Assembly (NCBI GenBank): GCA_036374435.1
Contig: DASUTU010000041.1
Coordinates: forward strand, 1-46,874
Direction: 5' to 3'
Length of the DNA stretch: 46,874 nt
Source of the DNA: CALGFI01 sp036374435
Lineage (GTDB): Bacteria > Actinomycetota > UBA4738 > HRBIN12
Part shown: positions 1 through 8,247 of the stretch, piece by piece
How the letters are laid out: each line of letters begins with the position of its first letter
How positions within the stretch are numbered: position 1 is the first letter of the stretch
Notes under the pieces: model-generated
What the model was told of the DNA's origin: nothing
The model's input: the letters and a program-made list of their open reading frames with translations, nothing else
Databases searched by the model: none
Made by a program: the position numbers and the translations under genes

Positions 1-591
1 GTCCCGCTGCTCACGTTCCTGCTCGCGCTGCTCCAGCGGATCGAGCGGTTCCGCGTCCGAGGCCTGGTCGGAGCCTGTCTGGCCATCGCCGGGATCGGGG
101 TGATCTCGTCGTCCCGGGCAGGAGGTGGTTCCTTTCCGCTCCTCTCGCTGCTCGCCGTGGTCGGCGCGGCGGCGAGTGCGGGCCAGTCGGCCATCCTGGC
201 GCGCCGGATCCGGCTGGTGCATCCCCTCGTGCTGAACGCCGTCGGCATGGTCGTGGGCTCGCTGCTGCTGCTCGTCACGTCGGCGCTCGCCGGCGAGGTC
301 CGGGAGCTCCCCGTGTCCGGTGGCGTGTGGGCGGCCATCGGGTGGATGGTGCTGTCGTCCCCTCCGCTGTTCGTGTTGTTCGTGTTCGTGGTGCAGCACT
401 GGTCCGCGTCGGCCGCGTCGTACCAGTTCGTGCTCTTCCCGCTGGTCTCCATCACCCTGGGGGGCCTCTTGCTCGACGAGGCCGTCTCGTCGTCGCTGCT
501 GCTCGGCGCGCCGCTCGTGTTGATCGGCGTCTACGTCGGGGCGTTGTCGTCGCGGCGGCGGGTGGTCGAACGCGAGCCCGCCGCCACCTGA
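1..591 (+). CDS. EamA/DMT-family transporter, C-terminal part (5' end outside window)
   Basis: The frame is open from base 1 and ends at TGA 589-591, giving 196 residues of a protein whose start lies upstream of the window. It contains hydrophobic helices separated by short basic loops (for example RIERFRVRG, ARRIRLVH). The last helix pair follows the motif SAASYQFVLFPLVSITLGGLLLDE, which is how the second EamA repeat of drug/metabolite transporters usually ends; the acidic LLLDE turn is typical. The family consists of inner-membrane carriers with ten helices in two repeats, exporting metabolites or amino acids. What is seen here would be the end of repeat one and all of repeat two. The substrate cannot be told. 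Confidence 0.8.
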   Translation, partial: VPLLTFLLALLQRIERFRVRGLVGACLAIAGIGVISSSRAGGGSFPLLSLLAVVGAAASAGQSAILARRIRLVHPLVLNAVGMVVGSLLLLVTSALAGEVRELPVSGGVWAAIGWMVLSSPPLFVLFVFVVQHWSASAASYQFVLFPLVSITLGGLLLDEAVSSSLLLGAPLVLIGVYVGALSSRRRVVEREPAAT

Positions 592-687
592 CGCGGTCCA
601 TCGCGCTCGCCAGGGTCGGTTGCGGGCACGGTGGGGTTCGTCCAGGATGCCGTGCTGCGTGGGAAGCGGGAGAGGAGGGCCGGATCG

Positions 688-957
688 ATGGTGCTCGTTC
701 AGTTCCGCGTTCGCGTTTCGGATGTCGAACGCTTCAAGGCGACCCAGGAGAAGTACCTCCCGGTGATGGAGGAGCTCGGCGGCCGGAATCACCGGGCCTA
801 CTGGTCCGAGTCGGACCCGAACGAGGTGACCACCTTCAGCGAATGGGACTCACACGACGCGATGATGGCGGCCACCGACCAGTTCGGCGAGGACTTCAAT
901 CGCGAGGCCGGCACCGAGGGCCTCGAGTGGGAGACGCGCATCTGGCACGAGCTCTGA
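688..957 (+). CDS. Small dimeric alpha/beta-barrel (ABM-like) protein
   Basis: The product has 89 residues. The start was placed at ATG 688 because a purine-rich ribosome site (AGAGGAGG, 671-678) lies ahead of it; an upstream ATG at 631 in the same frame lacks one. The sequence alternates short strands and helices (VLVQFRVRV, then VERFKATQEKYLPVMEELGG, then a strand with TTFSEWDSHDAM, ending EWETRIWHEL). This resembles the ferredoxin-like fold of antibiotic-biosynthesis monooxygenase/NIPSNAP-type proteins, which act as small dimers in the cytosol. No cofactor site is recognisable, so only the fold is proposed. It stands alone between a transporter and a DUF2568 gene. Confidence 0.6.
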   Translation: MVLVQFRVRVSDVERFKATQEKYLPVMEELGGRNHRAYWSESDPNEVTTFSEWDSHDAMMAATDQFGEDFNREAGTEGLEWETRIWHEL

Positions 958-991
958 GCGAGCTCCGACGGCGCTCGCCCGGCGGTTCGAA

Positions 992-997
992 TAGCGT
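992..997 (+). promoter_or_regulatory. -10 box of a probable leaderless transcript (yrdB-like gene)
   Basis: TAGCGT matches the TANNNT -10 pattern and ends six bases before the GTG start at 1004, so transcription would begin at or very near the start codon. No clear -35 box is seen. Confidence 0.45.
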
Positions 998-1003
998 TCG
1001 AGC

Positions 1004-1369
1004 GTGAGCGGCGCCCGCATCACCACCTTGGCCGTGCGATTCGTGTGCGAGCTCGGGATGCTGGCCGGCCTCGCCTACTGGGGGTTCGATCGCGGCGAGG
1101 GGGCGCTGGGGTGGGTCCTCGGGATCGGCGCGCCGATGCTCGCCGCGGCCATGGGGGGCGTCTTCGTCTCGCCCAAGGCCATCGTCCCGGTGCCCGGCCA
1201 GACGCGGGTGATGATCGAGTCCTTCCTGTTCGGGTTCGCGGCGTTGGCGCTGGCGAACGCCGGTCGGCCGGGGTACGGCGCCCTCGGACTGGCGGGGGTC
1301 GGGACTTCGGTCCTGAACGCGTCGCAGGAGCGCGAGGCGGAGGTCGGCCCGAGGCCGCGGCGGCGGTAG
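1004..1369 (+). CDS. YrdB family (DUF2568) membrane protein
   Basis: The product has 121 residues and starts at GTG 1004, with no ribosome site but a TANNNT box six bases upstream, suggesting a leaderless mRNA. Four hydrophobic segments are visible: around residues 8-25 (LAVRFVCELGMLAGLAYWGF), 32-52, 66-85 and 90-105. The N-terminal FVCELGMLAGLAYWG and the central APMLAAAMGGVFVSPKA patterns are those of the DUF2568/YrdB family, small four-helix membrane proteins of unknown function common in Actinobacteria and Firmicutes. The C-terminus is charged (QEREAEVGPRPRRR). No operon partner is evident. Confidence 0.75.
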   Translation: MSGARITTLAVRFVCELGMLAGLAYWGFDRGEGALGWVLGIGAPMLAAAMGGVFVSPKAIVPVPGQTRVMIESFLFGFAALALANAGRPGYGALGLAGVGTSVLNASQEREAEVGPRPRRR

Positions 1370-1434
1370 CCGGCCGATGGGCGCACCCGCCCGCGGTGGG
1401 GGATGGGTGGCCGGCCAGCTCGCCCTGCCGGTGA

Positions 1435-1614
1435 CCCGGCTCGAGGCATCTCGGCCCGGCGTTGACCCCGTACGCGCCGGCGGCGACGGCCGTGACCGGG
1501 GTCTTCCCGGAGCTGAAGTCGCGCCTCGAGGAGCGATGGCTCCTCGAGCGCTACCCGGAGTACGGGGACTACCGCCGGCGGGTCCGCCGGGAGTCCGTGC
1601 CCGGCCTTCGTTGA
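1435..1614 (+). pseudogene. 3' remnant of an isoprenylcysteine methyltransferase-like gene
   Basis: The frame from just after an in-frame TGA at 1432-1434 to TGA 1612-1614 encodes about 59 residues ending in LKSRLEERWLLERYPEYGDYRRRVRR. That is the usual C-terminal signature of small ICMT/DUF1295-like membrane methyltransferases (E-E-x-x-L-x-x-R-x-P-x-Y-x-x-Y). The membrane helices and SAM-binding portion that should precede it are missing: upstream the frame is stopped and gives no recognisable protein. It is therefore read as a decayed fragment. The rest of the 1370-1678 stretch holds no other recognisable gene. The assignment rests on the tail motif alone. Confidence 0.45.
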
Positions 1615-1678
1615 ACCCGGGAGCCGCGGCGTCGCGATCGGTGGTGCCTCAGACCCGCGCGGGCACTGCACGACCACA

Positions 1679-2116
1679 TCATGCGGGCCTTCGACGTGTT
1701 CGAGGAGATGGCCGAGCCGGTCCTCCGCCCGGCAGCGGCCGGCGCCGGTGTCCGCCGCGCACCCGATCGCACCCCTCGAGCCGGTCGCAGTCGCACGCCA
1801 GGACGGTGAGGAGCAGCTCCCGCGCCTCGCCGGTGCGCGCGATCCGATCGTCGAGCTCCCGGAGCTTACGGGCGGCGTGCGGGCGCCACGCGGTGCCACC
1901 GCGTTTCAACAACCGCCTGATCTCGCGGATCGAGAACCCCACGTCCTGGAAGAGGCCGATCACGGCCAGGCGATGGAGCACCGAGGGGTCGTACCTCCGA
2001 CGCCCGCTCTCCCGGGAGGCCGGGCGGACCAATCCCTCCTCCTCGTAGTAGCGCAGGGCCGAGGTCCGAAGCCCGGCCCTCGCCGCCACCTCGCCGATCG
2101 TCAAGAGATCCGCCAT
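1679..2116 (-). CDS. MerR-family transcriptional regulator
   Basis: The product has 145 residues from ATG 2116. It carries an N-terminal winged helix-turn-helix (TIGEVAARAGLRTSALRYYEEEGLVRP, ending with the MerR wing RRYD), a long dimerisation helix (LDDRIARTGEARELL), and a Cys cluster around residues 105-114 reading ACDCDRLEGCD. This CxCx5C spacing equals the last three cysteines of the SoxR [2Fe-2S] motif (CX2CXCX5C), with Val in place of the first; similar clusters also bind metals in CueR/ZntR-like proteins. It is divergent from a small vicinal-Cys protein, with a perfect dyad operator between them. No Shine-Dalgarno is seen; a TATGCT -10 box (minus strand, 2131-2136) lies inside the operator, implying autorepression. 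The C-terminal 30 residues are Arg/Pro-rich and may be non-structural. The effector (metal, thiol or redox) is not known. Confidence 0.8.
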   Translation of the reverse strand: MADLLTIGEVAARAGLRTSALRYYEEEGLVRPASRESGRRRYDPSVLHRLAVIGLFQDVGFSIREIRRLLKRGGTAWRPHAARKLRELDDRIARTGEARELLLTVLACDCDRLEGCDRVRGGHRRRPLPGGGPARPSPRTRRRPA

Positions 2117-2124
2117 GTCGGTTG

Positions 2125-2144
2125 ACTTCAAGCATACTTGAAGT
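2125..2144. promoter_or_regulatory. MerR-type operator dyad between divergent genes
   Basis: ACTTCAAG (2125-2132) and CTTGAAGT (2137-2144) are perfect inverted repeats separated by CATA. A TTGACT -35-like box (2122-2127) overlaps the left end on the plus strand, as in SoxR/CueR-type promoters, where the dyad sits in a long -35/-10 spacer. The dyad closely resembles the SoxR-box core CTCAAG-N4-CTTGAG. Confidence 0.75.
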
Positions 2145-2172
2145 GGCACGTTGGCCGGCGGAGACGAACGTG

Positions 2173-2478
2173 ATGGACGAACCGATGGCCTGCTCCCTCG
2201 ACGACGAGGCCCTGGCGGCTCGCCGAGCCGACTGGCGGTCGCTCGCCCGGGACGCCCTGCTCCGCTCGAACGCGTCGCCCGGCCGGGTCGAGATGACCTA
2301 TCGGTGGGAGGAGGACGTGGAGGGCGCCGTCCGCCGCCTCATCCAGGCCGAGCGGGAGTGTTGTCCGTTCCTCGACTTCGCCCTTCGCCGCGACGGCGAC
2401 CTGCTCCACCTGTCCGTCACGTCACCACCGGAGACGCCCATCCCCGACGGGCCTCGCCCCGCTCAAACCGAGCGCTGA
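2173..2478 (+). CDS. Conserved small protein with vicinal cysteines, divergent from merR-like gene
   Basis: The product has 101 residues. ATG 2173 has GGAGAC about seven bases ahead; ATG 2185 (MACSLDD) is the alternative. The sequence is soluble and mainly helical: SLDDEALAARRADWRSLARDALL, a strand VEMTYRWEEDVEGAVRRL, then the conserved-looking AERECCPFLDFALRRDGD with a Cys-Cys-Pro triplet, and a final strand LLHLSVTSPPE. To my recollection, similar small proteins occur beside merR-type regulators in Actinobacteria. The shared operator suggests it is the regulated target. A metal- or thiol-handling role is inference from the CC motif and its neighbour; the fold is not recognised with certainty. 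Its end overlaps the convergent permease gene by 16 bases. Confidence 0.65.
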   Translation: MDEPMACSLDDEALAARRADWRSLARDALLRSNASPGRVEMTYRWEEDVEGAVRRLIQAERECCPFLDFALRRDGDLLHLSVTSPPETPIPDGPRPAQTER

Positions 2479-3235
2479 TAGGCGCGGAACGCTCGCGTCG
2501 CCAGGAGGCTGCAGGCGACGGCCAGCACGGCGAGCAGCCCCAGCCTGCCGGAGATCAACGCCCAGTCGGGATCCGGGAACACCGCCCGGCGTCCGGCCTC
2601 GACCGCCCAGTCCACCGGGTTGAACCGCGCGAACGTCCGGATCCACCCGGCCCCGAGCCGCTCTTCTGGAAGGAACACCGTGGACAGGAACGTCAGCGGC
2701 AGGATGATGAAGTTCACCGCCGCGATCACGGTCTCCTCCTTCCGGACGACGACGGACATCGCGTTCGACAAGGCGCCGAAGATCGCTCCGAGGAGGATCC
2801 CCGCGAGGATCAGGACCATGAGGCCGAACACCGTCGAGTAGTCGGCTCCGGTGAGGAAGCCGATAAGCAGCAGGATGGCCGACTGGATGGCCGCGATGAT
2901 CGCCAGCTGCACCATCCGGCCGAAGATGATCGAGCCGCGGCTCGCCGGCGTGACGAGGAACCGGTCCATGACCCCGTGGTTGATGTCCTCGATCAGGCCG
3001 AACCCGCTCCATCCGCCCGAGAACAACGCCGTCATCACGACGATGCCGGGAGTCAGATACGTCAGGTAGTTGTTCGTTCCGAAGGCGCCGAGCTGGGTGA
3101 CCTGCTTCCAGGCCTGCCCGTACAGCAGGATCCAGATGACCGGTTGGATGAGCGTGATGGCGATCCAGACCGGCTGGCGGAACAACATCAACATCTGGCG
3201 TTGCGACATGTACCAGGTGTGGCGGAGAGAAGCGG

Positions 3236-3239
<4 letters not shown>
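2463..3239 (-). CDS. ABC-2 type exporter permease (DrrB-like)
   Basis: The product has 258 residues from ATG 3239, with the last base of the ATPase gene inside its start (ATGA overlap). There are six predicted membrane helices: about 24-42, 66-80, 107-130, 138-165, 172-190 and 230-250. It carries typical ABC-2 features: an amphipathic N-terminus (RHTWYMSQRQMLMLFRQPVW), the loop YLTYLTPGIVVMTALFSGGWSGFGLIEDI, and the conserved DRFLVTPASRGSIIFGR and PLTFLSTVFLPEERLG segments. It forms the membrane pore of an exporter with the upstream ATPase; the closest known role is drug or lipid/glycolipid export such as DrrAB. The substrate is unknown. Confidence 0.9.
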
Positions 3240-4243
<1,004 letters not shown>

Positions 4244-4269
4244 CTGCCTCTCCTTGCTCATGCAGGGTG

Positions 4270-4275
4270 TATGCT
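4270..4275 (+). promoter_or_regulatory. -10 box of the marR-like gene
   Basis: TATGCT on the plus strand would place the transcription start near 4282, upstream of the dyad at 4292-4312. On the minus strand, TAAACT (4289-4294) inside the dyad is a candidate -10 for the ABC operon. Both would be blocked by a repressor bound at the dyad. Confidence 0.4.
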
Positions 4276-4291
4276 TCGAATGTCGGAGAGT

Positions 4292-4312
4292 TTAGAATCG
4301 GAAAGATTCTAA
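4292..4312. promoter_or_regulatory. MarR operator dyad
   Basis: TTAGAATC (4292-4299) and GATTCTAA (4305-4312) are perfect 8-base inverted repeats around GGAAA. The right arm runs into the ATG of the MarR gene, and the dyad lies in the short divergent space to the ABC exporter. Size, symmetry and location fit a MarR dimer site controlling both directions. Confidence 0.75.
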
Positions 4313-5073
4313 TGTCAAAGAAAAATCCGGACCGGGCTCCACGGGACGAGCTCGTCGAGCGGGTCGGCCAGGAAATCTACGAGTTTCAGAACGCCGCCGA
4401 CGCGGTCGACGACGCGGTGGCGGCGGTGCTGGGGCTGAACCCCACGGACCAACGGTGCCTCGGCCTGCTGGTCCTTCGAGGGCCGATGACCGCGGGTCGC
4501 CTGGCCCGACACGCGTCCGTGTCCGCGGGGGCGATGACGGCGTCTCTGGATCGCCTCGAGCAGGCCGGGTTCGTCCGGCGGGTCCGCGACGAAGATGACC
4601 GCCGGCGCGTGGTGGTGGAGGCCACGCCGGAGGCGCGCGAGGCCGCGTGGAGCCTGTACCGGCCGCTGGCCGAGGAGGGCGTCCGGCGCCTGTCGGGCTA
4701 CACGAACGAGCAGCTTCGAATGATCACCCGGTTCCTTCGTGAGGCGAGCGACCTCCAGCTCGCCTATGCGGAGCGGCTGCGCGTGCTGGTCTCGCCGTCC
4801 GCGGGCTCGTCGATCGGCGCCGCCGTCCGGGCGGCGGCCGAGCGGCTGAAGGCCGCCAGGCGCGAGGCCAAGTCGCTCACCCGCGGGATCAAGATCGACC
4901 TGAAGCTGGTGAGCGCTGAGCTGAAGAAGGTCCGGGACGAGCTGAAGGCGGATCTGAAGGCCGAGGCCGACGGCGTGAAGACCGAGTTCCAGACGGAGTT
5001 CCGGGCGCTCGGCGAGGAGATCCGCGACGAGCTTGGCGGCGGGCGGCGGTCTTCGCGACCGGGCGGCCGTTAG
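4312..5073 (+). CDS. MarR-family regulator with long C-terminal helical extension
   Basis: The product has 253 residues from ATG 4312, with GGAAAG about six bases upstream. The first 150 residues form a MarR winged-helix dimer: recognition region GPMTAGRLARHASVSAGAMTASLDRLEQAGFVRRV and wing DEDDRRRVVVEATPEA. The last 100 residues are unusual for the family: a strongly charged, heptad-like stretch (VRAAAERLKAARREAKSLTR, then DLKLVSAELKKVRDELKADLK) predicted as a coiled coil. Normal MarR proteins end near 150 residues. The extension may drive higher oligomers or membrane/partner contact. The dyad at its start codon and the divergent DrrAB-type exporter suggest it represses drug export and itself. 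It ends 4 bases into the convergent gene. Confidence 0.88.
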   Translation: MSKKNPDRAPRDELVERVGQEIYEFQNAADAVDDAVAAVLGLNPTDQRCLGLLVLRGPMTAGRLARHASVSAGAMTASLDRLEQAGFVRRVRDEDDRRRVVVEATPEAREAAWSLYRPLAEEGVRRLSGYTNEQLRMITRFLREASDLQLAYAERLRVLVSPSAGSSIGAAVRAAAERLKAARREAKSLTRGIKIDLKLVSAELKKVRDELKADLKAEADGVKTEFQTEFRALGEEIRDELGGGRRSSRPGGR

Positions 5074-5432
5074 TCCTCGCGGTCGTTCAGGATCGTCTTC
5101 AGGGTGGACATGGCGTTCATCGCCGGCGGGAACCCCGCGATGAGCGCGGTCTGGATGATCACCTCGCGCAGCTCGTCCCCGGACAGGCCGGCCGAGAGCG
5201 ACGATCGCAGATGAACCGGGAGCTGTGACGAGCGGCCCGTCGCCACCAGGGAGGCCACGGTCGCGATCTGCCGTTCCCGCAGCGAGAGCGCCGGACGGGT
5301 GTAGACGTCGCCGTAGGCCACCTCGACGATGAGCCGTCCGAGGTCGCCGAGCGACTCGATCGTGGCGAGCGACCGTTCCCCGTGGATCTCCGCCAGCTTG
5401 GCCCGTCCGCGCTCGTACTTCTCGTCCTCCAT
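5070..5432 (-). CDS. Carboxymuconolactone decarboxylase family protein
   Basis: The product has 120 residues from ATG 5432, preceded by a good GAGGAGG site. It is all-helical and follows the CMD pattern: Y-x-R-G initial helix, LGRLIVEVAYGDVYTRPALSLRERQIATVASLVATG, LRSSLSAGLSGDELREVIIQTALIAGFPPAMNAM. That arrangement (RER...VAsLvAtGr...Lr..l.aGls..EL.E...q.A.yaG.P.a..A) is the gamma-carboxymuconolactone decarboxylase (PcaC-like) subtype. The CxxC pair of AhpD peroxidases is absent. Family members act as decarboxylases or have unknown activity. No beta-ketoadipate pathway genes accompany it, so the substrate is open. It overlaps the convergent MarR gene by 4 bases. Confidence 0.85.
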   Translation of the reverse strand: MEDEKYERGRAKLAEIHGERSLATIESLGDLGRLIVEVAYGDVYTRPALSLRERQIATVASLVATGRSSQLPVHLRSSLSAGLSGDELREVIIQTALIAGFPPAMNAMSTLKTILNDRED

Positions 5433-5516
5433 GCCTCGCCTCCTCAGGTGATCGATCGGGGGGACGCTACCGCCTCCGCGGCGACTGGGCCCGGCTCGGC
5501 GATACTGGGCCGCGTC

Positions 5517-7136
5517 GTGGACGAACCCACCCTGTCGGAGGAGACCGAGGCCCTGGAGGCCTCGCCGCCGACGGGCGATCGCGGCCGCGACCAGCGGGTA
5601 ATCCTCGGCAACACCGGGCAGAACGTCCTGGGCCTGGCGATCGGGGCGCTGGCCACGTTCGCCGCCCAGGTCGTGATGACCAACCGGCTGGGGCGCGAGG
5701 GCTTCGGCATCGTGACCCTCGCGACCCAGTTCGCCTTCATCGCGGCCGCGGCCACCCGGTTCGGGATGGACGTGGCGAACGTCCGCCTGGTGGCCATCCT
5801 GGTCGGGCGGGGGAACGCAGATCGATCGCGCGGACTGGTCCGGCGCTCGGCCGGCGTCGCGGCGGCCGTCTCGATCCCGTTCGGGGTGGCGGCGCTGGTC
5901 CTGTCGCCGTGGCTGGCCGACACCTTCAGCGGCCACCCCGGCGTGGCCGAGCCCGCGTTCCGCGCCGCCGCGGCCACGGTGCCGGTCGCGGCGCTCGCCT
6001 TCACCTATCTGGGCGCGACCCGCGGGCTCAAGATCATGCGGTTCACGCTGTATTCGCAGTGGATCGCCCAGCCGATCGGCTGGATCGTGTTGACCCTGGC
6101 GTTGTGGGCGGCGATCTCGTCCACGCCGTGGGTGGCCTCGGCGGCGTTCGGGACGTCGTGGGCCCTCGCGCTGGGCATCGCGTGGTTCGGGTGGCAGAAG
6201 GAGCAGGCGCGGTTCCCGGCGGCGGCCCAGGCGGACGCCGACGGCATCCCAGAGGAACACACGGGGGCCCTGGTTCGGTTCGGGGCGTTGCGCGCGCCGG
6301 CCACGTTGTTCAGCCAGCTCATCTTCTGGACGGACTTCTTCGTCCTGTCGATCCTGTGGAGCGGACGGGGGGCCGAGGGGGCGGCTGAGTCCGGCGTCTA
6401 CGGGGCCGTCTTGCGAGCGGGGCAGTCGCTGTTCCTGTTCCTGACCTCGGTCTCGCTCACGTTCAGCCCGTTCGTCGCCGACCTCCACCATCGGGGCGAG
6501 ACCGACCGCCTGGACGGCCTCTACAAACAGGTGACCCGGTGGACGCTGGCGGCCACGATCCCGGTGCTGCTGGGGCTGGCCGTGTTGCCGGGGCCGGTTC
6601 TCCGGATCTTCGGCGCCGAGTTCGTCGAGGGCGAAACAGCGCTGCGCATCCTGATCGTCGGGATGATCGTGCCGGTCATGGTCGGCACGGTCGGCTTCAT
6701 CCTGATCATGGCCGGCCGGACCGGGTGGGACCTCGTGGTCTACGTCGGTTCGTTCGCGCTCGATGTGGCGCTGGCGGTGTGGCTGGCCCGGCCCGAGGAG
6801 CTGGGGATGCGCGGCGCGGCCGTGGCGCAGGCGGTGACCCTGACGGTCAGCGCGGTGGCCCGGCTGCTGCTGGTCCGGCGGTTCCTCGGCATCTGGCCGT
6901 TCGACGTGGGGTACCTCCGACTCGTGCCGCCGGCCCTTCTCGGCGGCGTGGCCATGGCGGCGGCGCACGCGGCGCTCCCCTCCGAGAAGTGGCTGCTCGG
7001 CCTGGTCGTCTCATTCGCCGTGGGGTCGCTCGTGTACGCGGGAGCGCTGGTGGCCGCCGGCATCCCGGCCGCGGAGCGCGCCGCCCTGGCTCGTATGGCC
7101 CGGCGGGTCCTCGGCCGGGCAGCGGCCGCGCCGTGA
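5517..7136 (+). CDS. Polysaccharide/lipid flippase (MOP superfamily, Wzx-like)
   Basis: The product has 539 residues if started at GTG 5517, chosen because the part upstream in frame overlaps the divergent CMD gene and is compositionally unlike protein; a GATACT -10-like box sits at 5501. About 14 hydrophobic helices are visible. The N-terminus VILGNTGQNVLGLAIGALATFAAQVVMTNRLGREGFGIVTLATQ matches the Wzx/RfbX/O-antigen flippase start, and further polar residues lie in the first helices. Members flip undecaprenyl-linked glycans or related lipids across the inner membrane. No glycosyltransferase genes are nearby, so the cargo is unknown. The next gene starts within its stop codon (GTGA). Confidence 0.85.
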   Translation: MDEPTLSEETEALEASPPTGDRGRDQRVILGNTGQNVLGLAIGALATFAAQVVMTNRLGREGFGIVTLATQFAFIAAAATRFGMDVANVRLVAILVGRGNADRSRGLVRRSAGVAAAVSIPFGVAALVLSPWLADTFSGHPGVAEPAFRAAAATVPVAALAFTYLGATRGLKIMRFTLYSQWIAQPIGWIVLTLALWAAISSTPWVASAAFGTSWALALGIAWFGWQKEQARFPAAAQADADGIPEEHTGALVRFGALRAPATLFSQLIFWTDFFVLSILWSGRGAEGAAESGVYGAVLRAGQSLFLFLTSVSLTFSPFVADLHHRGETDRLDGLYKQVTRWTLAATIPVLLGLAVLPGPVLRIFGAEFVEGETALRILIVGMIVPVMVGTVGFILIMAGRTGWDLVVYVGSFALDVALAVWLARPEELGMRGAAVAQAVTLTVSAVARLLLVRRFLGIWPFDVGYLRLVPPALLGGVAMAAAHAALPSEKWLLGLVVSFAVGSLVYAGALVAAGIPAAERAALARMARRVLGRAAAAP

Positions 7137-7615
7137 CGGTTTCGGTGCGCCCGGCCAGGACGGACGAGGCGCCGTGGATCGAGGACGAGATCCGGCGCCG
7201 ATGGGGCTCGGACGTCGTGGTGTCCCGCGGCCTGGTGCACCGGCCGGCCGGCTTGCCGGGCTTCGTGGCCGAAGAGGACGGCGCCCCGGTGGGGCTGCTC
7301 ACGTACCACGTCGGCGAGGCCGGGTGCGAGATCGTCACCATCGACGCGTTCGAATCGCGCCGCGGGATCGGGAGGGCACTGGTCGAAGCGGTCCGGACGC
7401 TCGGGCACCCCCGACTCTGGCTCGCCACGACGAACGACAACGTCGTGGCGCAGCGCTTCTACGAACGGTTGGGGTTCCGGCTCGCGGCCGTGCACCACGG
7501 GGCCGTGGCGCGGTCGCGGGAGATCAAACCGGAGATCCCCGAGCTGGCCCCGGACGGAACCCCGATCCGGGACGAGCTCGAGTACGAGTGGCGGCCGGGC
7601 CTCGGACCCTCGTGA
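7133..7615 (+). CDS. GNAT-family N-acetyltransferase
   Basis: The product has 160 residues from GTG 7133, which shares bases with the stop of the flippase gene, so translation is probably coupled. GNAT features are seen: N-terminal strand SVRPARTDEAPWIEDEIRRRW, beta-4 VTIDAFESRRGIGRALVEAV with the acetyl-CoA pyrophosphate loop (R-R-G-I-G-R-A), then LWLATTNDNVVAQRFYERLGFR, the usual N-x-x-A-x-x-F-Y-x-x-x-G-F motif. The C-terminus carries the ...PELAPDGTPIRDELEYEWRP pattern common in a GNAT subgroup. The acceptor substrate is not known. Coupling with a flippase might hint at sugar or aminoglycan modification, but that is inference. Confidence 0.88.
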   Translation: MTVSVRPARTDEAPWIEDEIRRRWGSDVVVSRGLVHRPAGLPGFVAEEDGAPVGLLTYHVGEAGCEIVTIDAFESRRGIGRALVEAVRTLGHPRLWLATTNDNVVAQRFYERLGFRLAAVHHGAVARSREIKPEIPELAPDGTPIRDELEYEWRPGLGPS

Positions 7616-7618
7616 GGG

Positions 7619-8107
7619 TCAGGCCGGCAACGGCGACCTGCGGGCCTTGGCCAGGCGCTGGCCGAGCACCGTCGGCTCTCGGTCGTCGTGCAGGACCACC
7701 GCCACGGGTTCGTCGCCGTCGTCGCCGTCGATCAGGACCAACGAGGAGTCGAGCTCACCGAGTTCCCCGGCACGTCGCACCTCGAGGGCCTCGACCTCGC
7801 GCTGAAGCTGCTCGAGCCGCATGGCCAGCAGCCTGGCTCGGGCGTCCCGTTCGGCCTCCTCGGCCCGTTCGTCCTGGGCGGCCCGCAGCGCCCGGCGCCG
7901 TCCGGCCCGAACGACCCCGTCGAGCCCGAACAGGAACGAGACGGTGGCGAAGACCCCCACGGCCGAGGCCGCGAACGCCGCCGCCTGGGGCGTCAGCGAC
8001 AGCGCCCCGATCCCGAACGTCCCGTCCCACGACCCCGCCGCAAGCGTGGAGACGAGCCCGACCACGCCGATCGTTCCGGCGGCCATGAGCGCGATGCCGA
8101 GCTTCAT
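7619..8107 (-). CDS. Two-helix membrane protein with coiled coil
   Basis: The product has 162 residues from ATG 8107, with a GGAGGG ribosome site. Two hydrophobic segments occur near residues 4-24 (IALMAAGTIGVVGLVSTLA) and 42-64 (AAAFAASAVGVFATVSFLFGLDG). A charged helix of about 50 residues follows (RRALRAAQDERAEEAERDARARLLAMRLEQLQREVEALEVRR), predicted to be a coiled coil, then an acidic region (LIDGDDGDEPVAV). No domain is recognised. It may be a membrane-anchored scaffold. The gene lies tail to tail with the GNAT gene, three bases apart. About 140 bases separate it from the SLOG gene upstream, with nothing recognisable there. Confidence 0.6.
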   Translation of the reverse strand: MKLGIALMAAGTIGVVGLVSTLAAGSWDGTFGIGALSLTPQAAAFAASAVGVFATVSFLFGLDGVVRAGRRRALRAAQDERAEEAERDARARLLAMRLEQLQREVEALEVRRAGELGELDSSLVLIDGDDGDEPVAVVLHDDREPTVLGQRLAKARRSPLPA

Positions 8108-8247
8108 ACACGATCCCTCCCACCAGCCGACCTACAGCGTCGATGCCGTAGGGGACTCCAGGGTGCCCCATCGCGGGGACGCGGGCATCGGCCGTGCGTC
8201 GACGGCTCCTCAGTCTTTGGTCGGAGGCGGTTCGGCAGGGTTCGGCG

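Noticed and set aside
1615..1760. A second decayed gene reading LHDHIMRAFDVFEEMAEPV on the plus strand
   Set aside because: The frame looks faintly protein-like but is short, antisense to the end of the MerR gene, and matches no family I know.
5070..6968. A 632-residue minus-strand frame ending in the CMD-family protein
   Set aside because: Only the last 120 residues, after a good ribosome site at 5432, are protein-like. The rest is antisense to the flippase.
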